From: Sialis fuliginosa
Lineage: Eukaryota; Arthropoda; Insecta; Megaloptera; Sialidae
Direction of reading: 5' to 3'
Length of the DNA: 64,000 nt
NCBI GenBank assembly: GCA_961205875.1
Contig: OY540813.1
Location: forward strand, 18,633,001-18,697,000
The position numbers were made by a program, and so were the translations under genes. The notes beneath the pieces were generated by a model that saw only the letters and a list, made by a program, of their open reading frames with translations, did not search any database and was not told where the DNA came from. This document shows positions 36,966 to 49,457 of this stretch, in pieces. Position 1 is the first letter of the stretch, and every line of letters starts with the position of its first letter.

Positions 36966-39125
36966 AAGGCCAGTTTTATGAAATGAAATAATTTTTATTA
37001 ATATCAATATAAAGCATCTATGAATAGGTTCGGTATAAAATGTATAAAATCGTCACTGAATATCCGTAATAATGTACAGATTGTCCCAAAATTCACGTCT
37101 AATCATTTGTAGACAGATGCACCTCAAGAAAATAAATACTTTTTTTACTTTAACATTAGTCTTTTTTGAGTAAATGGAAATTTATAGCAAAAACATTTTA
37201 CATTTTATATCATTTTTTGTTTGAATCATCATGGCTTTTTGTTGAAAAACAGGTACTATCGAATAAAAAAATATATTCCTTTCTATTATCTTTATTTAAA
37301 ATGAAAAACAATAAACTGATCAGAGAATATATTACATATTAGAATACTGACATTGGATTCACGTCTATATATATTTCTAAGAATTCACACTAATTAACAG
37401 TGTCATCTTTTTTTACAAGTTAAATAAAATAAATAAATAAATTATATACAAGGCATTTAAAACAACAAAATATATATTTAAGTGAACTTGAATTTTATAT
37501 GTTTGTAAGTGTAAAACCCAATAAAAGTAATATCTACTTTAATATTTTGTATATTTTCTGTTATCTTGAAACATTTGATATTTTGTTTGTATTATACAAG
37601 AGACGACACTGTTATTTTTATATATAAATGATTTTTAATGATTGAATATGTTGCAAACTGCAAACAAATTAATAAACAACAGATAATTCAATTTTTTTAT
37701 ATAAACATTATTTATACTATATTGGTGGTAAAAGAGAAAAAAATATATATATTCAATCATGAAAATTCATGGACTATATGAACATAATTGTAAATGGAAA
37801 TACATTTTCCAGCCAATATTTCTATTTACAAATATATGCAAATATAATCGTATATATAAATGTATACACATTTATTCATAAAAACTCTAACATAATTTAT
37901 TTTATAAATAAAAAATATCCCTACTGACTATATGTGCAAATGTATTAATAATCTACATAATATTATAAATAATATAGGTACATTTTCTCATATAGCTTTG
38001 TCAAATAAATAATACTAAATATAATATCATTGTATATTTAAAATATTCATAAATTAAAAACAGTGTACAACAATAAATTCTTCAGTTAAAAATTTAAATA
38101 GATTTAATTTTTTTATAAAAATCGTCTTCTTAAGAAAAAACAACAGTAGTTTATTAAAAAGTTAAATAAAACTAGCTTTATAAGGCACGAATTTATATAA
38201 ATAGTTGATTAATAAATAAAAATATTAAAATAAGTATATTTTATAGAGTAGTATTTTTTTTCATATAATTTTTAATAAATTCACATAGTTACCAGATTTA
38301 GAAAGAAGACGAATTTTATTCAAAAAATATAATTTTATATTCCTCCCTGTTTTATCTTGAAATAGTACTTCTAATCTCAATAAATATTTAAAAAACATAA
38401 ATATGAAAATAACCCATGATCCATATGAAATATTCATTTGTGATAATTTAAAAAAAATTAATTACATTTGACGTTTATAAGCATGGAGGAATGTTTTAAT
38501 AGTTTCTTAAATTAAAATAATTTTATAAAATAAATATTTGCTTATTATTAAAATGCTAATAATAATAATAAACATAAGGTAGTAACCTCCAAATTAATAA
38601 AAATATATTACTATACTATAAAATCATAAACAGCACGACAACAATGTCTGTCTTTCCATCCAATTTTTATTAAGTAGAAGATTTTGAATTTGATAAATAA
38701 ATTAATTAACTATTTTAAAATTACACTCTAAAATTAATTTTAATTGACATATTTCAAATTTCAAATATATAGATGAAAAGAAAGAGGGCAAGATACATAA
38801 TACGATAATTTTAAAATCTATGTTTTGAATATTAAAATTTTATTATTTTATTTTGTAGGTATGTATAATATATAAAAAATCATAAATAAATATATCGGTA
38901 ACGTCGGTGTCTGTACTATCATTTAAATAATGATTGTTGTTTTAATATTTAAAATTATCGTATTGTGTTGAAAATAACAAATTCTTAAATGATCCGTTAT
39001 TTTACCTTCATTGTTAAAATACATCAAAAATGCTCGGTATAAATATGATAGGTGTTAATAAAATCGACTAGAAAAAAAGGATCCATAACGAGTAGTTGAG
39101 AACAGCTTTGTACGCATGTGCCATT
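36966..39125 (-). other. AT-rich region, probably includes the ITP 3' UTR
   Basis: Extremely AT-rich, with many TTTATT words that are AATAAA on the minus strand, so the ITP polyadenylation site cannot be chosen by eye. No open frame of note. A minus-strand 3' UTR of up to 2 kb is plausible here but not shown. Confidence 0.4.
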
Positions 39126-42100
39126 TTACCCGCTACGTTTCCCAAGGAACTCCACCATTTTCATAAACTTCTCTTCCTCCTCAAGGAGAAGCAATGATTC
39201 TAGACAACCTTTGAAATAATCGGTACTAAAACATTTTGACCTGTAATGTACAAAACATATATTATAGATTTTGTTACTACTGTAATACAAATATTATTTT
39301 AAAAACTTAAGTCTAAAAAAATGTAAAAATGCTGAAAAAACCATCACTGTACCAAAAATTCAGTGGAAAAATGTAAAATTTGCCATTTAAAAAAGGGCAT
39401 TCAAAATGTGTTGTAAAAATGTGTGTAAAATATTTAAAAAATAAAATAAAATTCAAAATCATTAATTAAATCAAAAAGTACTTAAAAAATAAAATAAAAT
39501 ATTATTTCATCTTATTTTTAAATGAATAAAACATATTTCATTTCCAAATAAGATGAAGTATAAATAAATTCCAAGTTATATGAATGATATTTTAAACTTA
39601 TTTTCAATTATTGGTAAATAAAAAATTACCATTTTTACAATTCATAGATTGATAATGAAAAACATTTACATTTAAAGTATACATAACTTGGAGTAAAATT
39701 TATAAAAATCGGTCAAGGCATACAAGGGTGTATGCCATTAGGGTTCCGAAGGTACCTATATGACGTGGACTATTTGGAGTCCTTTGCAGGCGAGATTTTT
39801 AGTTAAACAATAAAATAAAAATAGAGTCAAATTCTACTGATTGAGATTAACACGCTTAAGTATGAACATAAATAAAAAGTTTACTGTATGAAGACCGTCC
39901 TTATTTCTCAAAAATTTAAAATGGAATAGTTGAATTTAGTATTTGTCGTTGGTAGTATTAATTGCCAAAGCTCTGTTACCATTTTTTTTAGATTTTTAAA
40001 CCAGTAGTTGTCGTGAGAGAGGAGGGGGAGGAAGACAAAATTAATTACTGCTTGAAGTTTCTTGCAAACGCCATTTTTGAGTAAGAAAAAATAAAAATAA
40101 ATTTAAAAAAAAATTGACTCGCTTTAGAGCCCCCTGCAGACACCAATTTTGAGTAAGAAAAAAATAAGAAATAGGACGAAATTCCACTGTTTAGGATATG
40201 CATTTTTACATGTCACATGTCTTGATATAAATTTTTTAACATCTTTGTCTAGAGGTAACTTTTTACATGTTCAGTAAAAATTTCAAATTTCTAACTTATA
40301 ACTTATCATGAGATATTTTGCTTTGACTGGAAATAATGGACGAATGGACGGACGACAAAATGAGATTAATAGGATTTTTTCGGAACCCTAAAAATTATAA
40401 TAACTAAATAATAAATAACTAAAAAAACAAAAACAAAACAATGTGTACCTAAACACCAAACGTCGCATCTGCCCCATGTAATTGTTTTATCCAGATTTTT
40501 ATTTGATTTGTTTCGTCAATTAACTGTAAGGACTCCATGCAGGCCTTGAAGAAGTCATTCGCAAAGCAGTCTTTCCTGTAACACAATGTGTATGTTTCTA
40601 GCAACCATCATTTTTGTTTGATATATTTATCAGAAATAAAATAATAACTTAAATTAAAGTGTAAGAAGAAAATTGTATTGTGTTATAATAATAATATAAT
40701 ATAATAAATTATCTCAAAAAAGATTGGCAAGTCTTCATAAAGTTGGTCCAGAATTGAGCATAAATTAAATAAAAGTTTATAATAGTGTTAAATATGACAA
40801 CCTTCGAAGAGACACTAAAATCTTTGTAGATATACAGAATACAAAAATATGAATCTTTAAACGTTATAAAAATGAGGCTTTTTACGCTTTGTAAATGCAA
40901 ATAGATTCGTTATTAATCGATGTTCCATTTTAATCAACACGGGTTAATATTTCGAAAATAAAGCAAGATAGAGATAAATGTTGATAAAAAGATAAAAGTT
41001 GAAGTGTTTAAAGGGAGGCATCGAATGGCGCTATCAAAATTATTTTTTGTGTAACCTCTATTTTTTATTATAGAATCGTATTCTCCATGAAAAAATGAAT
41101 TTTTACGATTTCAATTCTCCATGAGATGTAATAAAATATTTTTTATTAATTAATTATTGAACATTCAATAAATTTTTACTCGTAAACTAACAACTTCTCA
41201 CATAATAAGGGTTGTTATAACGTATTGTTCATTCTTGTTCAAATTTGGGCCAAATTTCGTCAAACTTCTTTATAATGTAGATGCTACTTTGATAGTAGGT
41301 ATAAGGGACTAACTAAAGATTTATGTTTTTTTTGTTTAGAATTTTGATGTTTTCAAAATCAAGGTATATAATACAGGTAAATTAAATTTTCAAAACACAG
41401 TAAGTTCATATGTAACATTAGGTCAAATCGAATAAATCGCTATGTTCTATAAACAGGAAATAAAGTAGAGTGCCATAAAAACGGTAGCAGCGCTATCTGC
41501 ACTTCCGGCTTGTTGATCTTGTAAAAAGAGCATGTTCATTTTTCTTTATGACTCATGCCACTGGAATTCGTGTTATCTTTGCTATAAAAAATGTCATTAC
41601 ATATATTGATATTGTAGTGACAGCCAATTGATACATAATATGACGTACATGAATTAAATTGGACGTAGTCATGCAGAAAGAAATTATCTTAATAAGTTGT
41701 CTCTTCTATAAATATAAGATCGCGAAATGATCTTGAAGAACAATGCCGACAAATAATATTTTTATTTGAACTGATGAACTGATTTATAGAGTTTAAAGTT
41801 TCAATGCCTGTTGATTCTCTTTTGCATAGTTTTATTGGAATATTGAATTGAAAATGACATGGCTGGAATGTAATATCTTAAGAATAGTAAGGAAGATTGA
41901 CTGCTTCTATTGCCTGGAATTTAATATTAATGCTGGGTTCAGAATATTTGACTGATTTTATTTTCAACAGACAAGGAATAGAATGTAGCCGGGTTTGGAT
42001 TTTTTTTGGGGGGGGGGGGGGGGGATTTTTAACGCACCTGCAAAGCGAATGAAGCTGCGTTTCCCTGAAGAGGTTGTAGCAATCCTCGCAAATCCTGTCG

Positions 42101-42357
42101 ACTCTTGCGTAGATTTGTTTGTCGTAGACGCCTTTACATTGGATGTCGAAGAACGATCTCTTGCTGAGTCGGTGGGTCGGCGGTCGGGGCTCGGCCGGCG
42201 ATGCCGCCGCGCAATGCAGCGCCAGAAGGGCGACCAGCGTGACAACGGCCACTTGCACACCGGTAGAGGTCGTCGCCACAGACGTCGTGAACTTTCTCAG
42301 ACCCCCTCTTCTTCGGCTGCCCACCGCGGTTCTGTTGCAAGCACACACGATGTGCAT
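39126..42357 (-). CDS. Ion transport peptide (ITP, CHH family), amidated isoform
   Basis: Exons 42357-42038 and 39240-39126 join in phase to 144 residues. The N-terminal part has a hydrophobic core (VAVVTLVALLALHCAAA) for secretion. LSKR at 64-67 is the processing site. The mature peptide starts SFFDIQCKGVYDK and has the six family cysteines at mature positions 7, 23, 26, 39, 43 and 52. It ends MVEFLGKRSG, so cleavage at KR and use of the Gly give a 72-residue C-terminally amidated peptide. ITP is an antidiuretic hormone from brain and corpora cardiaca acting on hindgut ion and water transport. The ATG lies directly at a splice acceptor (ttttcag), so a 5' non-coding exon must exist upstream, beyond 42.4 kb. 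Identification is firm. Confidence 0.93.
39241..40448 (-). other. ITP intron between the ITP-L and ITP exons
   Basis: AT-rich intron with a repeat-like stretch at 39700-40390 ('agggttccgaaggtacctat' and 'tttcggaaccct' near 40378 facing it), which looks like a decayed inverted-repeat element of about 650 bp. No extra coding exon found. Confidence 0.45.
40449..42357 (-). CDS. ITP-like long isoform (ITP-L), alternative exon
   Basis: Exon 42357-42038 spliced to 40575-40449 gives 148 residues. The alternative exon reads KDCFANDFFKACMES and ends IKQLHGADATFGV followed by TAG. It keeps the two distal cysteines in the same positions as the ITP exon but has no GK(R/K) amidation signal, as known for insect ITP-L. 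Inclusion of this exon terminates the frame before the ITP exon; skipping it gives amidated ITP. Both acceptors are good (ttacag) and both exons begin with the G that completes the shared Arg codon, so both isoforms are in frame. Confidence 0.92.
40576..42007 (-). other. ITP intron downstream of the shared exon
   Basis: No coding exon other than those described. Contains short GC-richer text near 41470-41520 ('acggtagcagcgctatctgc'), which may be a fragment of a repeat. The remainder is AT-rich and unremarkable. Confidence 0.35.
42008..42024. repeat. 17-base homopolymer G run beside the ITP exon donor
   Basis: On the minus strand this is a C17 run 14 bases inside the intron following the shared ITP exon. 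Such runs are prone to length error in sequencing and to polymorphism. It also creates the artefact open frames on both strands that overlap the ITP exon. Confidence 0.9.
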
Positions 42358-42491
42358 CTGAAAATAATATTACAATTATTTTGTTGTTAGATTAAAGTCT
42401 GCTCTTTCAGATAAATATTTGTAAGTTGTCGAAATAATTATAATAATGTATAATTAACACTTATACGCAGTGATATATTGCGAGATAGATA

Positions 42492-42783
42492 ACACAGCCA
42501 CACACAAAAAAGTACGCGATACCAAAAAAGCGATCTAGATATAGCATTCTTGTATTGGTCGAGTATAGTCGAAATCCAAATTTTTGGAATTTTTTCCTTA
42601 CCAGTTTTTTTATTTTTATTTGAGCTTCAATTTTGAGTTAAGGTTGAATTTTTCCAAGTTGGTTAAACCCAAAATTCAAGCTAAAAAAAACTGATAAGCA
42701 AAAAATTAAAAAAATTTGGATTTCGGCTATGCTTGATAAAGGTCGCTTTTTTGTTATCAGACACTTTTTTTGTGTGGCTGTGT
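42492..42783. mobile_element. MITE with ACACAGCCACACA ends
   Basis: The left end 'acacagccacacacaaaaaa' and right end 'ttttttgtgtggctgtgt' are inverted repeats; a second inner pair is 'cgaaatccaaatttttgg' with 'aatttggatttcgg'. About 290 bp, no transposase. It lies just upstream of the first ITP coding exon. Confidence 0.75.
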
Positions 42784-42994
42784 AATTTAATAATTTTAAA
42801 TATAAATAATTTGAAAAAAAAATGCATTACAAATGGCAATTTTAAAGCTGTTTTTCATGTAAAAAAATCAAATACGCTTAACGAAATTAAAAAAATCTAA
42901 ACTATACAAAATCTGTTGTTAAAAACACAAAATTATTTGTTAATAAAATATTGAGAACTACGCCGTATACCCCTTGAAACACCTTCGCGTACCC

Positions 42995-43031
42995 CTTGGA
43001 GTACGCGTACCACACTTTGGTAAACACTGCT
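42995..43031 (-). mobile_element. hAT-like element end
   Basis: On the minus strand the text reads CAGTGTTTACCAAAGTGTGG followed by TACGCG, a typical hAT terminal repeat. No matching second end was found nearby, so it is a solo end or a decayed copy. Confidence 0.45.
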
Positions 43032-43039
43032 CTATTGTA

Positions 43040-44700
43040 TAGAGTATATCAAAATCATAGTATAAATTAATTAATCTGTCAATTCCTATAAGTATTGTTT
43101 CTCTATTGAATTCATTAATACATATATTATGATAAAAGATATTTTAATGCATGAATGCACTTTCAAAGTAAATATTATAAACCCCAATGACGTAAGGATA
43201 TAGCATTATATTTTTTAACGAAGTGTATAAAATGAATTTAATTTGTGTTGCTCCATTAACTATTATGGTTGTACATAACTGGAGGTCCGCGTTTGTATCC
43301 GGTTCCTGACCCAATTATAAATTTGCTATCTGCACTGTCACAGTGTTTTATAGATCAGAGGTTCATTGAATGTTTTATAACTCGATTCATTTCTTTTTCA
43401 ATTTATTCAATGAGTTTAAAAAAAATATTTTAAATACGAAATTGTATCTGAATATTTTATTATAAATTGGAATTAAAGATAACACTACATATATTCCTTT
43501 TGCTTTAAAATATATTTACTTTGAATCAGGAAGATGCAATTGTAAATTTTTGGATCAGAAAAACAAAAAAGGTTTTATAAATACTCGTCTTTAAAGTTCA
43601 GAAGAAAATTGACTTATTTGCTACTAATTATACTACAAAAATATATTTGCGAATTTTTTATTAAGGACTATATTTTTTTACAGAATCACTTCAAGATCAA
43701 TACTATTTCTATTATACAAGAAATTATTTTTATAATGTTGATATTTAAGGCGTTAGCATCAATTATTAAGATAATTAATATGTTTTATTCAGTCTGTATA
43801 TTTCAAGTGTTATTACCATTGAGAATATTAAAATATATACATTTCCATAAAATGTCCGAACATTTTTAAGAATTCGCAGTATTCCATGTGAAAAAAATTA
43901 ATTAACAGTTTAATTATCTTGAATTTTTTTAATATCTATATTATATGTTATGAACAAATGTAGATTCTTTTGTATTAAAACTTTACAGTAAGTAATAATT
44001 TTTATATCGTTATTTTTAACTCGTCAACAATCTAATTATAATGTATTTATATATCTTACATCAATAAATTTATAAATAAAGTTAATATCAAGTTTTTATG
44101 ACTTTTAATGGGCATAAAAGTATAAAAATAATTTAATTAACGCATAAAGAATATTGAAGCTCTTAACAAAGGTGTGGCATTGAGATATCTAGTTATTTTT
44201 CTTTTTTTAATTTCAAAAATCGCTTTGAAGAACAATACATTGAGAGTGTAGTCACCTGAAAAAAAGTATTTACGTCATTCAATCTGATTCAACAGTAAAC
44301 ACAGAAAAAAAAACGAAGTTTATTTAATTTTTTTGCGCTGAGTACAAAATACGAAAGTCACATACATGAATGACGTAACTGACGCAGTAACATGTAAACT
44401 GCTAATTCATCGCTGCAATTATTTAATCTTTACTCTACTCTAAATAAATTAACTTATTTACATTAATTAAAATGTAATTTACTTCTGCTTCGTCTAAACT
44501 TAGTTAATAATGGATAAAAATACATTTTTTTCGTGTATATTTCAATGCAGAGTCGTACTTATGAACATGGGCATGAGGCGTTATATTGGGGCCTTGTGAT
44601 TTTCTTCAAATTTCGTAAACGTATTAAAAAAATCTTTTTTACGAGCTGTTGAGGCGTTAAACTTGACAATGATACAGAGTATGTATTATATGATACATCA
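43040..44700. other. AT-rich DNA upstream of ITP, nothing recognised
   Basis: No exon, RNA or repeat with clear ends. The small plus-strand frames near 43.6 kb have AT-driven composition and no protein-like features. Confidence 0.4.
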
Positions 44701-44712
44701 GAGAGTAGATCG

Positions 44713-45419
44713 TTTAAGGGGGCAGACCCAATTAGAATTTTGAAAAAAATCATTTTCTCAAAGTATAATACTTCAAAAGTATTCTCTGAAAATTTCAGAC
44801 AAATGTCCTGGAATAGACGATTCAGTGTAAGTTCCAAAATAAATTTTTTATCTGCATCAAATCGTATTTAAAACTTTAAGCGCGATTTTCTCGAAACCAT
44901 GTTTTCGAAGTCGGTGATCACTGTAACTTGAGAACGGCTTTGCCGATCGGTTTGAAATTTTTCTCACTTATTCTATACATAATTGTCCTTCGGATGGACG
45001 AAGGTTTTTTTGGACGATTATTTTTTTTTATAGCCGAAAATGCAAGTGAAATTTTAGTCGAATAAAGAACATTGACTTTCAACATCCGTCATTTTGTGAA
45101 AATTCAAAATTTTTCAAATCTCTTCATCCATTCGGAGTATTATGTCATTAGATAATGATTCTTTTTTATTTTTTTATTTCAGATGATCTATTGACGAGCA
45201 GCAGTGATCACGGCAAAACACATTTTTTTGGACCCCTCCCAAATTTGCTGTATCCCACTTATTTTTTAATATTTTGCCATAAAAAAATTATAATATTTTC
45301 TGTAAATACATATCTTTCATGTGGAAAAACATTTGTTATTAATTATTTTAATGCGTGGCTAAAAAAAATCCTAAAAAAGAGCTTTTTTTGGAAGTCCCAA
45401 CTGAGTCTACCCCCTTAAA
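44713..45419. mobile_element. 700-bp MITE with TTTAAGGGGG ends
   Basis: The ends are 'gtttaagggggcagaccc' and 'gtctacccccttaaac'. The inner parts include 'ggtgatcactgtaacttgag' facing 'gacgagcagcagtgatcac'. The TTAA at both junctions could be a target duplication, but extra matching bases outside it make the exact ends uncertain. Non-autonomous. Confidence 0.65.
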
Positions 45420-45459
45420 CGAAGGAATGTTTTCTGGAAATACTAAATTCCCATGTAGG

Positions 45460-45690
45460 ATGATGGGCCCAAGCTTGACCCAATATTGGGTTGCCAGTGT
45501 TGTTTTTTCGATATTGGTCTCAATCTAGTCCAACCCTTATCCTAGATTGGGCCAACCTTCAGATACCGAGTTTCGGGTCGCCTATTCTTGTATTCAAGCA
45601 TTGGTCGACAAGTCTTGGCTTGGTTATTATTTGTATCTTAGCCCAGTGTTGGCTAGCAACCCTGGCCCAACCGTGGCCCCTTTGTAATTT
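45460..45690. repeat. Degenerate TTGGGCCAA-type repeat array
   Basis: Variants of 'ttgggccaac', 'cccaatattgggttg' and 'cttggcttgg' recur through this stretch, each roughly palindromic. The 91-codon plus-strand frame covering it has no support as a gene. Confidence 0.5.
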
Positions 45691-45984
45691 CCAAAAAAAA
45701 AAACATTCCTTTTCTTTCTACTCTCTACTATATCTCATAATACGTATTCTGCATCGTTATCAGTGATAAAACATTTTTTTAAAGTTGATACATTTAATTA
45801 TTTACGAAATTTGAAAAATAATCATACTGTATTCTTTTTGTATTATTAGTTTTGTGCTTCGGGCCTCAAAATATTTACGTACGGCTCTGCTTATACATAT
45901 GTCAATAAAATTTGAACCATTTAAGTAATCAAATTTACTTTATTAAATTTGATTTGCTATTGTTATTAGTTCAATAATTTTTGT

Positions 45985-46100
45985 TTATTTCGGCATACCA
46001 TTTTTACGTGTTTGTGTGTGGCGTACACCCCGAATCTATCTCGCACACATAACTCATAAACTACTGAACCGATTTGTTTGTTATCATTTCGGTAATTTTT
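45985..46100 (-). repeat. RTE-like non-LTR 3' remnant, reverse orientation
   Basis: 'aactcataaactactgaacc' followed by 'gat' is the complement of the retroelement tail seen at 9440-9600, with the same CA/GT-rich neighbour. Confidence 0.45.
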
Positions 46101-47040
46101 TTTACCAACTAGTCCTACTACAAATATCATATAAATAATAATAAATTCTCCGAAATTTTTCTAAAAACTCAACAAATTAAGTATATGCAAATATTAAAGC
46201 CCAGCCTTAATAAACATTTATTTAACACCTTTATGGCAAGAGTAAAACAGTATTTCATCACCACATCTGATGTTATGTAATTCTGCATGTCTGGCGTGTG
46301 TATGTATGTATGTGTGTATATATTTAGCACGTCTTGCGGTTTATTCAAACGTAATAATATATCAGTTTCTGCTGCAGATTGTTATCAAATATCTTCAATG
46401 ATATTTCTTCACGCGTCGCCGCTGAATCGTTATTTTTTATTCATTTACTGTCAGTAAAATGGTTTTTAATTAGATATGATACAAATGAACAATCACATTA
46501 TAAAAATAAATGAAAGTAGACACATAGACGTATTCTGAGAATGAAAAGGTCGAAAATGTGTTATAAACAAATGAATTATTAATTGAGGAAAATGTGACTG
46601 AATTTTATTTCTTGCATGGTATTTTTATATAAAATGTTAATTACTCATGTTTTTTATGATTTAAATAAAAGATAATAATCTTGATTCTTGACAGTAAATA
46701 TAATTTCATTTTAACAAAATAATATGGGCGTATCATTAAGAAAAAACAAATAATAGGTTACATGCATTTGTGAAAAAACTTTACGAACCGGAAAATCGTT
46801 CAGATAAACAGTAAATCAAAACAATTAAATTGGTTTTCATTTCTTTATCAACATTTTCATGTGTAGAATCCAAATATGTTTGTTTATATGGAGGGATTTT
46901 CATTGTATAGAACAAAATGAGAAAATATTTGCATCTGTTAGTAAAAAATTACCGTTTGTATAACAGAATATCTATATTATAAATCATATTTCAACATGAA
47001 TATACTTATACATGAATAAAGATCTACTAGTAAAATGCAC
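46101..47040. other. Intergenic or 5' intronic DNA, nothing recognised
   Basis: AT-rich with one short CpG-containing segment around 46410 ('ttcacgcgtcgccgctgaat'). No exon can be supported. Confidence 0.35.
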
Positions 47041-47460
47041 CATCTCAGTTATCTATATTCGCTGATCGAATCAAAAAGAAAATCCCGCGTACGAGTGTAT
47101 GCAGAAAGGTGATTTTTTGTACGGCGTGCTCGACGGAGGACACCAGGTGTCCAGTACCGCCAGAGGGCGTTCACACGGTGCAGGTTTCCACTACGCGAGA
47201 GGCACACCTGTTGCGCGCGTGCGTGTGTGTGTGTGTGTGTGTGTCACCCCAAAGGCACACACACACATAGACTTGCCGCTAACGAGATACAAGTGTATCG
47301 AAAGAGGCGGACTTTCAGTGAATATACAACTCATTCTTTGTTTTTACTCTTGCCGCTGCTGAAGACAACTTTTCTTGTTCCCGCGGGTGTATAAAGATAT
47401 ACGCTCGAACAGAAAAAGAGAAAAACTCTCGCACGTTATAGCTGTGTTGTTTACTCTGAT
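47041..47460. promoter_or_regulatory. CpG-rich island, candidate ITP promoter/insulator
   Basis: The most GC- and CpG-rich stretch of the distal half. CCGCCAGAGGGCGT at 47157-47170 closely matches the CTCF core; the 15-base palindrome ggacaccaggtgtcc at 47138-47152 holds a CAGGTG E-box; a (GT)n run spans about 47218-47243. A TATA-like element near 47385-47400 can be read as tataaag (plus) or tatatctttata (minus). Since ITP needs an upstream non-coding exon on the minus strand, this island, 4.7-5.1 kb away, is a good candidate for its start. Direction and function are inferred. Confidence 0.4.
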
Positions 47461-49138
47461 CGTTGTGATGTCATTTAACAGGACGATGGTAAAATATTCA
47501 ATATTTTAAATAAAAATCCAGAATGGTTTTTTGTTAAAGAAAGTTTGGTAATATTAAAAATTTCACAGTCATGAAAATTGAAAGTAAATGTAGTTATAAA
47601 TGTTTTAATAAAAAATCAAGTACCAAAATTAGCAAACCGACAAAAAGTGATCTTAAGTTAATTTCTAGTTCTGGAAAAATGTGTTGTAAATCGCTATATT
47701 TAGTAGTAAATTATAAAAAATTAAAATTTTTTTTTTTTCATATAATATTTTTTTAAATTAAATGATCTAAACTCCCGCACGGAAAAATGTATACGCCAAG
47801 TATAAACGTTACTTATATGTACACCCAACTCTTTTTTAAAACTATTTTGAAATAACACGGTCCACAAAGAAGGAAAAATACACTTTTTTACACGAATTTT
47901 CTGTTCTAACACGAATTCCAAAAAAATTATAAAAAACACAATATAAAATTTTCGATTTTACTATGATTTTTTTTTACACGGTTTTCGTTGGTACGTATCT
48001 ACCATGTAAAAAACAGTTGGGTGTAAGGGAGTTAAAAATTCTGGCTAAAAAGTAAATATTATATGATCTAGCAAAAATTCGTACCCGCATTCTGGCCTCC
48101 TTGCAGAATTATTACATTTTTCATGATACTCATGTTTTTTTTAGTGGAGAGAAAAGACAACTCAAATAACTTTATTAACAATACGTAAAAGCCAAGCAGG
48201 ATACTAACAATAAGTAGTTCTGGTCGGCACTAATATTTGAAATATACATATAACGCGTATACTGCGGTATACTGCAAATATAATATGTTAAGTAATGTCA
48301 TATAATAAGTATATTTTACGTATATTTAAGATATACGAAAAGCGACAATATCTATGTGTTTCGCATGAAGTAAATATGTGTATATTTTACAGATATATTT
48401 TTTATGCATTACAGCATATAATTTTTTTCTCGTGGGCTCCAAAATAACAATTAAATATGTTACGCATTGATAGTTTTTATGAGTTAAAAATATTTTTAAG
48501 TAATTTATTAATTTTTATCACATAAATGGTTATATTTGGCAATGCTATCCACAAATATTTTTCTAGAATATTTAATAGTTGACAATAATGTTGAAGAATA
48601 ACAGTTGGACGCATCTGGGTAATTATTCTTTGTCTTTATTAACGAGTGAACGGGGGTCGTTTCATTTGACACTAATTATTATCATTGAACACATAGTTTT
48701 CTGTTTACTGTTTGTATTTACTCTTTTTATATTTATTTGCCCGTTATAAAACATGTATTTTTGACGGTCTTTAAAATAAATGAAACGAAAATTATTATTA
48801 ATATTTTAATTCATGTATTACGTAAGTATGTTAAAGGTTTGGGAGGGGTTTTGTTTTTTTATTATTTTTGCTGATAAGAGGATAAGGGGGAATAAATATT
48901 CTTATGTAAGATTTTTCTTATATCGGATGTATAAAATAAACTATGAATAGTTATTTTCTATTTTATTAATTAACTGGTCGACTTTCAACATAATTATCAT
49001 TGCTGTTTTATTTCCTATAGATATTTCTTTTACAATTAGAAAAATATATTGTTAGCTGTTTGTTTAATTAAAAAATAAAATTATAAATTAATACAAAATA
49101 CTAGGGGGTAGGGGCTAGACGATAATATTATTTTATTA
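47461..49138. other. AT-rich DNA, nothing recognised
   Basis: Only short AT-driven frames. There are many 'tatatac' words around 48240-48420 but no clean array. Confidence 0.35.
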
Positions 49139-49457
49139 TTATTATAAAGAATTTGCACGCAAATTTGCTTCCAGCTAACGCTATCTACTGGGAGTCAAAT
49201 TGTTTGATATTTTAAAGCAGTGGTAATAAATGTATAATAATGTAAATGTTATGTATTTTATGAGGTACGCTTGGCAGCACTTATTTTAAGTCGCTGATTT
49301 CTACTTAATACGCATGCGTCAAAGTCATTATATGTACGATTTCATTGGCTACATCTGTGAGTGCTTGTCATTTGTATTTAATACCTAGCAGATAACGTTA
49401 GCTGGGAGCTAATTTGAATTTGCACTCAAGCAAATTCTTTATACATAATACCGGGCA
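49139..49457. mobile_element. MITE, relative of 15427-15766
   Basis: Shares 'ttataaagaatttgc', 'cagctaacgctatct', 'acgcatgcgtcaa' and the right end 'cactcaagcaaattctttat' with the stl intron element, in the same orientation. The left end is shortened. Confidence 0.75.

Noticed and set aside
41878-42037. Continuation of the ITP open frame past the donor (Pro-rich segment)
   Set aside because: The frame simply reads into the intron through the C17 run; the AG|GTGCG donor and both downstream exons fit the ITP family.
41995-42390. Plus-strand 131-codon frame opposite the ITP exon
   Set aside because: It is the antisense of the GC-rich ITP coding exon and starts through the G17 run; the minus-strand reading is an unmistakable ITP precursor.
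45491-45766. Plus-strand 91-codon frame
   Set aside because: It covers a degenerate TTGGGCCAA repeat array.
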